NCBI RefSeq assembly: GCF_958298935.1
Contig: NC_084939.1
Location: 21,503,501 to 21,567,500, forward strand
Origin: Phragmites australis
Lineage: Eukaryota; Streptophyta; Magnoliopsida; Poales; Poaceae
DNA length: 64,000 nucleotides
Reading direction: 5' to 3'
Below the pieces are notes generated by a model, which had not been told where the DNA came from, did not search any database, and saw nothing but the letters and a program-made list of their open reading frames with translations. The position numbers were made by a program, and so were the translations under genes. Position 1 is the stretch's first letter, and each line of letters begins with the position of its first letter. This document shows positions 58,241 to 64,000 of the stretch, one piece after another.

Positions 58241-59896
58241 TCATGCGCTCTTCTTCCTCTCGCTTGAGGCAAGTTCCTCTTTGTTTTTAAACTGTCTGTA
58301 GAAGTTCGCACCCATATGGCGCATGCACCACCTGCTTTTGAGATCTGGCCACTGTACTGGTACACCCCGTCGCACGCTACCATGTTGCATATCCAGCAAA
58401 GCCTGCAATAATCCTGCATGTCTATCATGAATGAGACACATCTGGTTGGCCAAGAACAATTGCATGCTTAACCCGCTCTAGGAACCAATACCAGCTGTCC
58501 CCGTTCTCACTCTCCACGAACGCAAACCCTAGTGGCAGGACTTGGTTGTTACCGTCGACCCCTATTGCAGACAAAATCTGCCCTTTGTACTTCCCAGTCA
58601 GGAATATTCTATCTAGGCATATGATGGGTCGGCAATATCTAAATGCTTTGATAATTGCAGCGAATGCAAAGAAAGCACGCTGCAACACTCTTTTTCTGCT
58701 GTACTCCACATCAGTAGAGGGGTAATGCTTGATATCATAGTAGCTGTCTGAATTTCTTGCACAAATTGTGGCTAATTGACAAGGTAGATTGTGATACGAA
58801 TCTTCATATGTACCGAACCTCATCTCAATAGCCTTTTGTTTCGCCCTCTATGCCTTCGCATAGTTTATTGTATAATGGAACCTTTGCTCAATAGCACGGA
58901 TTATTGATCGTGGCTCATACCTTAGGTTGTTCACAATCTCTCCGTACATAACATTTGCAATGAAAGCAGAAGACAGGTTCTGGTGGGCGAACTCTATTTC
59001 CTCAATGTGACAATTATGTTCCTTAACTATTGAGCATTGCCAGTAGTCTACCCATTTCCATCTGAATGCGTGCACCCGCCAAGGGCACTGAGATACCAAG
59101 CACTTCACATCATACTCTCTTTTACTTGATTTAACAACCTTGAATTGCCTACGAAGAGACAACGATCAGAATTTCACTGCATCAATAACTGCCTCTTTTG
59201 TAGGGTACATAGCACCCTGTGACACCTCATTCTCATGGTACTGCCACGGTGTCTGGTCAACTTCGAAAATTCTTGGTCCCGTCACTCTGCAGGAATTGGA
59301 GCATTACCCTCCTGATCAGAAGAATCCCCATCGGCAAGGCCTTCCTCCAACTCTTCATCCTCCAAATCCATATCTTCAATGATGCTAGGGATGTGCTCCC
59401 CTTCATCAACTACACCCATCGGCTGCAGCTCTGGAACATCACCAACCTCCTTCCTGGACCCTACATTAGCCGCCTCTGACTCGTCTTCCACTGCCTCACT
59501 TGGTCCTGCTACTGCTTCTGCAGAGTTCACCTCATTTTGATTTTTCAGGTATGCCTCAGCTAACAAAATAAGCGGCAGGCCACGTTCACAGCATATATCT
59601 ACATACTGCCTCCAAGTTGATGTGGCTTCGATGGGAACAAGCTCACCAAAGTATCCATGACTAGCACGGCTCAGGATAGCTTTCAACTTCAGCTCATATT
59701 GCTGCGGATCCAGTTGGAAAAACTGCATGAGCCATTTGCACACACCCACAATAGTCCTCTCATTAGCTTTACTAAGCCCCTTCATGATATGACGAAATCC
59801 AGACAGATCTACACCGTTGGGACCGTACCTAATTTCATCCTCACCATAATATATCTGAAAAATTAATTTATCTGCCATCCCTGAAAACACCCGCAA
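58241..59896 (-). pseudogene. MuDR-type (MULE) transposase, broken
   Basis: The N-terminal part (59896-59282) has IYYGEDEIRYGPNGVDLSGF and an acidic linker. It is followed by a frameshift, then the MuDR zinc-finger-like region (RRQFKVVKSSKREYDVKCLV, CPWRVHAFRWKWVDYWQC). Next comes the MULE catalytic domain (YCRPIICLDRIFLTGKYKGQ, then AIGVDGNNQVLPLGFAFVES and DSWYWFLERV). Two tryptophan codons have become stops: VKF*SLSLRRQ at about 59165 and KA*RAKQ at about 58848. A small deletion at about 58430 shifts the frame before LIHDRHAGLLQALLDMQ. Similarity stops after MRHMGANFYRQFKNKEEL, so the C-terminal part, including the SWIM zinc finger, is missing. Confidence 0.85.
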
Positions 59897-60017
59897 ACAT
59901 AACCCATGTTAAGACAACAAACTATATTTCTGATTATCGGATAAAATAGTTTTTAAATGCTACCCTAGGTTCGCAAATTATCATCTACTGTTACCTCATA
60001 CGTCCGCAGGTACAAAT

Positions 60018-60213
60018 AATATACTAAAAATAATATACTACAAATAACATACTGAAAATAATATACTAAAAATAATATACTACAGATAACATACTGAAAA
60101 TAATATACTAAAAATAATATACTACAGATAACATACTGAAAATAATATACTAAAAATAATATACTACAGATAACATACTGAAAATAATATACTAAAAATA
60201 ATATTCTATATTG
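60018..60213. repeat. 42-bp AT-rich tandem repeat in the MULE
   Basis: About 4.6 copies of a 42-bp unit containing AAAATAATATACTACAGATA and ACATACTGAAAATAATAT. It lies between the transposase start and the right inverted repeat, on the promoter side of the transposase. Confidence 0.85.
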
Positions 60214-60654
60214 AACTGCTATCGTACCATTTTCTAACTAAATTTGATAATTTTCTAAACCGTAGGTCATAAATATCTAAAATCTATGTCATATACTACT
60301 ACTGCATTAATTAACAACAGTAAAAAGGAAAAAAAATTTACCCAAAATTTTACTTCAAATCCGCGGCCCAAATGCAGCAGGGCTTCACCGACCTCTCTTC
60401 CTCCCCTCTCCTCTCCTCTCTTCTCCTCTCTCTTCTCAACTTTTCTTTTTTTCGGATTTTTATGGTTTTTTGGCCAATTTTTGGCCTTTTTATAGCAGCA
60501 GGGCGCGGGCGGGCGGTGCGGCGCGGCGGGTGGGGAGGAGCCCTTACCGCCCCCTGAGAGAGTTGCAGGCGCCTAGTTTTACAAATATTTTCGCTGGGAA
60601 TCTATTTATTTAAATTTTAACTAAAAATATATATATAAAAACTCGAGAGAACCC

Positions 60655-61390
60655 AATCGAAATTGTTCAAGCTGGAGAGTAAGCAAACGTAAGCAATTTC
60701 AACTGAATCCATGTAAAGCAAGTAAGCAATTTCTCGTCACAAAAAGGTCCAGCAACCCATTAATTAATAATTAATTAATCAATAACGCCATAGTAATATA
60801 AAAGATGCTAAATACTTTGGCAACATTTCGTTGGATCGGGATAGAGGCTCATCACCCTCTCGTTGGACGACTTTTACATAAATCTCCATATGAAAGGATG
60901 ACAGGCTTTTATCGCCATTTCATGAGGCGCAGGAGCCTCTTCTTCATATAACACTTTGGTGACATTAATAAATAAAAACATTTATAGAAAATAGAATCTA
61001 TTTTAGGGAAAGATAAGAAATTAGAATAAGCAAACTCTGCACGCACGTGATCTCTGGGCTTCCATCCAACTTCCCAAAGCCCATCGTCATCCTGCATGTA
61101 CAGTGTTTTTTTAACTGAACCAAGGGTAAAAAAAGCATTTCTCACTAAAAGAACTTTCCAGCAATAATGTAAAGAAAGAAATGTTAGAAATTTCCACAAC
61201 GTTTTGAGAAGAAATTATAAGGGAGTACTCGACGTGAAGGGTAGGGCCTGAGGTCCCAGATCAGCTCAGATGCTTCTAAAAAAACAAGATAAGGCTGACT
61301 AGAAATTCACTTTTCCAATCCCCACAATATGGGCGTGGGATCTTTCACCAGTGACGTCTTTTTAAGTAATTCACGAGTTCTTTCTCTCCA
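60655..61390. other. Intergenic region right of the MULE
   Basis: AT-rich. A 96-codon - strand frame (61199-60909) has no recognisable domain and is not called as a gene. Confidence 0.4.
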
Positions 61391-61727
61391 ATGCTGCAAA
61401 AACCTGGTGGCTTTACTCCATCAATACCTCTAAGCACCGGCGCTGCGCAACAACGACACTCTTGCAAAGTCGGCTCTGATCGGACGAGAAATGTCTCAAG
61501 CCATCATGCTCATTGGGGCATGAACCATCGCCGAAGATGGTCGCCAGAGCTATGGGTGCCGGCTGGTAGCGCCAGCAGAACGAGCCCTTATGCAGCTTTG
61601 CTAGGGACGCCAGGTGGTCACGCGCACCGGCGTCATCTCCCGGAGGTCGTACATGCAGCCACTGTAACACCCGCTCTTAAATTTGTTTGCAGTCTAGCCC
61701 ATCTGTGGAGCAGAACCGCATATGTAT

Positions 61728-62322
61728 AACATCTCTCTTACATTTTATTTCTTGCTTCGTATAAAAGGGTTAATCCAAAAATACTATATTTAGAGTGCAA
61801 ATGCTTATAAGCTAACTGGAACCCATTTAAACTACCCGGATGATACTAAATTCATCACACTAAAACACTTATGGCACATGAGCCGAATTCAGAAATACTA
61901 ATATCCAAGGTATTATAATCTATCAATTTTTGGGCTGATGCCCTCGATTGCTTACCACGTACACAACAGACAAATACCAAGGATTTCATTTCAGTGCAAT
62001 GGCCATGCCATATCTCCTCCTCGGGTGGACACACATGTACTCATGCAGCAAGAATTTGCTCTGATACATTAATACCCGTCTTCAAAATTCACTTATAGCA
62101 CAACCCACTTGTAAGACGGGCTCACATAAATCTCTTACACTTTTCATCCTCGCTTTGTGTAAAAGAATTAACCCGAAGATGCTATGTTTCAAATACAAAG
62201 ACGTATAAACTAACCTCAACCTATTTAAAACACCAAGGAGATATTAAACCCACCACACCGGAACACTTGGACCACATAGTCCGAAACCAGAAATATTAAG
62301 GGTCAGGTATTACAACCACGGT
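61728..62322. repeat. Diverged ~200-bp direct repeat
   Basis: Copy 1 is about 61728-61925 and copy 2 about 62127-62322. Shared blocks are ACATCTCTCTTACA / AAATCTCTTACAC, TAAAAG(G/A)(G/A)TTAA(T/C)CC and CACATGAGCCGAATTCAGAAATA / CACATAGTCCGAAACCAGAAATA. The family is unknown. Confidence 0.5.
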
Positions 62323-63345
62323 TATCAAAGATCAACGTGAAGAGGAGGCCGTCGTCATAGTCCCACAATCCGTGTATCAGGACGGGGTCATCAGCACTAG
62401 TGTCTTCCAGCATGGGATAAGAGGCGATGGTGATCGTGCATAACTGCTCCCACTGGTCCTCCACTGTAAGCGCCCATAGCGCGATGCCCTTGAGGTTGCC
62501 CTGACGATACACAGGCTGCCCCAGACCTCCATTAGCTCGGACCTCCACCACCCACTGGGCAGAAGCGAGATGGGGGTGACCGTCTCGTTTTTGACATCCA
62601 AGACTAGAAACGTCAATGCCGAGATGTAAGGAAGGACATACGCATTTCTATCCAAGCTTAAGGAGATAGTGTAGCTTTCAAACCTTCACAACACCATCCT
62701 AGGTTCTTCGTGGCCGCCGACGGTGTCGCTGGATGACACCACCATCAACTCACCGTGGTAGTTGCCCTTACGCGAACAATCAAAGTGCCTTATGTGCCTT
62801 GCTCGTCAGGGAATACCTAAAGCCACAGAAGCACCGAAACACGTCTTTGTCGCAGCCGATAGGAGGGCCGATGACGACGGTCTCGTCCTCGCCACTAGCC
62901 AGGTTGAAGAGCAAGCCATGGCGTAGTTGTGGTTGTTCCAAGGCAAGGTGAGGGGGACAAGCCCATTGCACGTGCTGGCGTAGCAGTACATGGTGAGGGA
63001 CTCTATAGTGGTGCAGTTGACTCTAAGCTCCGCGAAGAGCATGGCGTCAGCATAGTGGAATGCGTGGCAAAGCCGCACGCTACTGTCCATGTTGCAGAAG
63101 ATGAACCACGCGGCATGCGGGCGAGGGGGCAGCTTACAGGAGAGGCGGGCCATTCAGTAGTTTAGGTCAGTGAGGATGTTGTGAAAGAATGCGCCTACGG
63201 CGATGAAAACCTAGGTCGCATGTGCCGGTAGCCTCGATAGGATCTCCTCGACCAGGTAGTAGTTGTTGACGTGTGGCTGCGCGCGTCGTGTCCATGCCTC
63301 GTCGCTGTTCTCCTCCTCGAATACCGATGACGCCTTCCTCTTCAT
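62303..63345 (-). pseudogene. F-box protein pseudogene
   Basis: The - strand starts MKRKASSVFEEENSDEAWTR, followed by an F-box core (YYLVEEILSRLPAHAT, then VFIAVGAFFHNILTDLNY) and an F-box-associated region (RVNCTTIESLTMYCYAST, GLVPLTLPWNN, VVIGPPIGCDKDVFRCFCGF, YISALTFLVLDVKNETVTPI, WEQLCTITIASYP, FDNRG). An in-frame TAG follows AHAT, a TGA precedes MARLS, and several frameshifts follow at about 62940, 62800, 62690 and 62550. F-box proteins are SCF ubiquitin-ligase adaptors and form large, fast-decaying families in grasses. This copy cannot encode a full protein. Confidence 0.7.
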
Positions 63346-63614
63346 GGCCACGGCCTCGATGCCTCATATTCTTGCGTGCGGAGTTTGTGTGGATAGTCCT
63401 CTATGCCAGTTGAGAGGCAATTTATGGAGGCGGTGGCTTGCCATGCATGACGATTAGTGTCTGACGTCATGAATTCGGTGATTCATGCCTTGTATATTAC
63501 AACTTAAAGCTACTCGAATTCGATGTGGATAGGGACGGTGATTAGGACATCACACCCATGGATACACGCACTACAAGTAATCCTTCGAAATTTTTTGTTG
63601 CTGCAATATTGCAA
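63346..63614. other. Spacer between the F-box pseudogene and a retrotransposon fragment
   Basis: No gene or repeat recognised. Confidence 0.3.
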
Positions 63615-63911
63615 GGTCCTATGACACGAGCTCATGCAAGTCGATTGAATCATAAGGTGGGCTTGTTCCTCTCTATTCCTATCCATATTTATGAGTATGA
63701 GATGCTACTAAATAATTCTTGTAAATGTTAACTATTTAGAAATATGGGAGAAGACATATCAAGTATCGAGCCACAAGAGGAAGGACATCTAAGACAAATT
63801 GGACTCCAAATCGACTACAACTCGGTCTCCGAGTTCGATTCGGATTCACTGCACCATTGTGCAGTAAAAGGAACATATCTCTCTCATATAGAGTCCTATG
63901 GAAGTGTTTAG
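63615..63911 (+). pseudogene. Gypsy-type retrotransposon coding fragment
   Basis: A 99-codon stretch beginning GPMTRAHASRLNHKV and continuing through LFRNMGEDISSIEP to HIESYGSV, with one in-frame TAA after CKC. The GP(M/L)TRA-A--LN--V pattern is typical of a plant Gypsy polyprotein or extra-ORF segment. The remainder of the element would lie to the right of the window, or is lost. Confidence 0.4.
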
Positions 63912-64000
63912 TCACAGCTTGAAAAAATTACGACGTGATCTTTCCAATGATCTAGCTTTATTAACAGATTCCTTGTGAATGACTCGGAAACATCAAAATG

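Larger units (their letters stand above)
57543..60644 (-). mobile_element. Mutator-like element (MULE)
   Basis: 3102 bp with terminal inverted repeats of about 110 bp: the left end starts GAGTTTTTTTATTTTTATAT and the right end is its imperfect complement. Shared blocks are AAAATTTAAATAAATAGATTCCC and AAAACTAGGCGCCTGCA. A 10-bp direct duplication GAGAGAACCC borders both sides (57533-57542 and 60645-60654), in the MULE size range. The interior carries a broken MuDR-type transposase on the - strand. Near each end lie GGGCGGTTA / TAACCGCC blocks. Confidence 0.9.

Noticed and set aside
60909..61199. 96-aa - strand frame
   Set aside because: No recognisable domain, AT-rich surroundings and no splice context; could be chance.
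61391..61729. 112-aa + strand frame and 85-aa - strand frame
   Set aside because: Neither shows a known motif; possibly part of decayed repeat sequence.
1..64000. tRNA, rRNA or organellar insertion
   Set aside because: No cloverleaf with A/B boxes, no rRNA signature and no plastid or mitochondrial gene was recognised by eye; a tRNAscan run would be more sensitive.

Overview
This window is nuclear DNA of a grass (Poaceae), probably a panicoid relative of sorghum, Setaria, switchgrass or Miscanthus. The evidence is the set of intron-containing plant genes with GT-AG introns, the GC-rich first exons, a CACTA transposon of the CTTTGCCGAGTGCC subterminal-repeat type, grass-type Gypsy and SIRE/Maximus-like Copia retrotransposons, and Stowaway-like MITEs. 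No bacterial, organellar or viral genome is present.

Four cellular genes can be read completely. (1) A TOM1-like (TOL) VHS-GAT ubiquitin-receptor gene, + strand, 9 exons, 7320-15031, 586 aa, with a 3.2-kb transposon-filled intron and one GC-AG intron. (2) A protein disulfide isomerase, + strand, 10 exons, 16993-20494, 506 aa, with two CGHC sites and a C-terminal KDEL. (3) A single-exon BYPASS1/ROH1-like gene, + strand, 22504-23544. (4) A DUF616 (MUCI70/TOD1-like) probable hexosyltransferase, - strand, 7 exons, 39231-34410, 660 aa. An F-box gene at the right end (63345-62303, - strand) is a pseudogene.

The rest is mostly transposable elements. From left to right: a Gypsy-type LTR element without pol (833-5996, - strand) sitting in a fold-back, CACTA-like repeat; MITEs around and inside the TOL gene, plus a transposon-captured gene fragment in its intron 6; a structurally complete CACTA element (23985-33422, TSD ATT) with intact genes for both a TNP2-type transposase and a Transposase_24-type protein; a three-level retrotransposon nest at 41239-57235 (a gag-only Copia element on the - strand, whose 5' LTR is split by a second Copia element at 48680-56693 with perfect TSD CATTC, and whose interior carries a Gypsy LTR fragment); and a Mutator-like element (57543-60644, 10-bp TSD) with a broken transposase on the - strand.

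The most unusual structures are in the CACTA element: a roughly 460-bp-arm, near-perfect inverted duplication next to its left end, a GC-rich tract switching abruptly to a purine-only tract, and two further fold-backs (one resembling a MIRNA precursor) just upstream of the transposase start. These could feed a small-RNA pathway that controls the element itself. That role is inference; the structures are visible directly.
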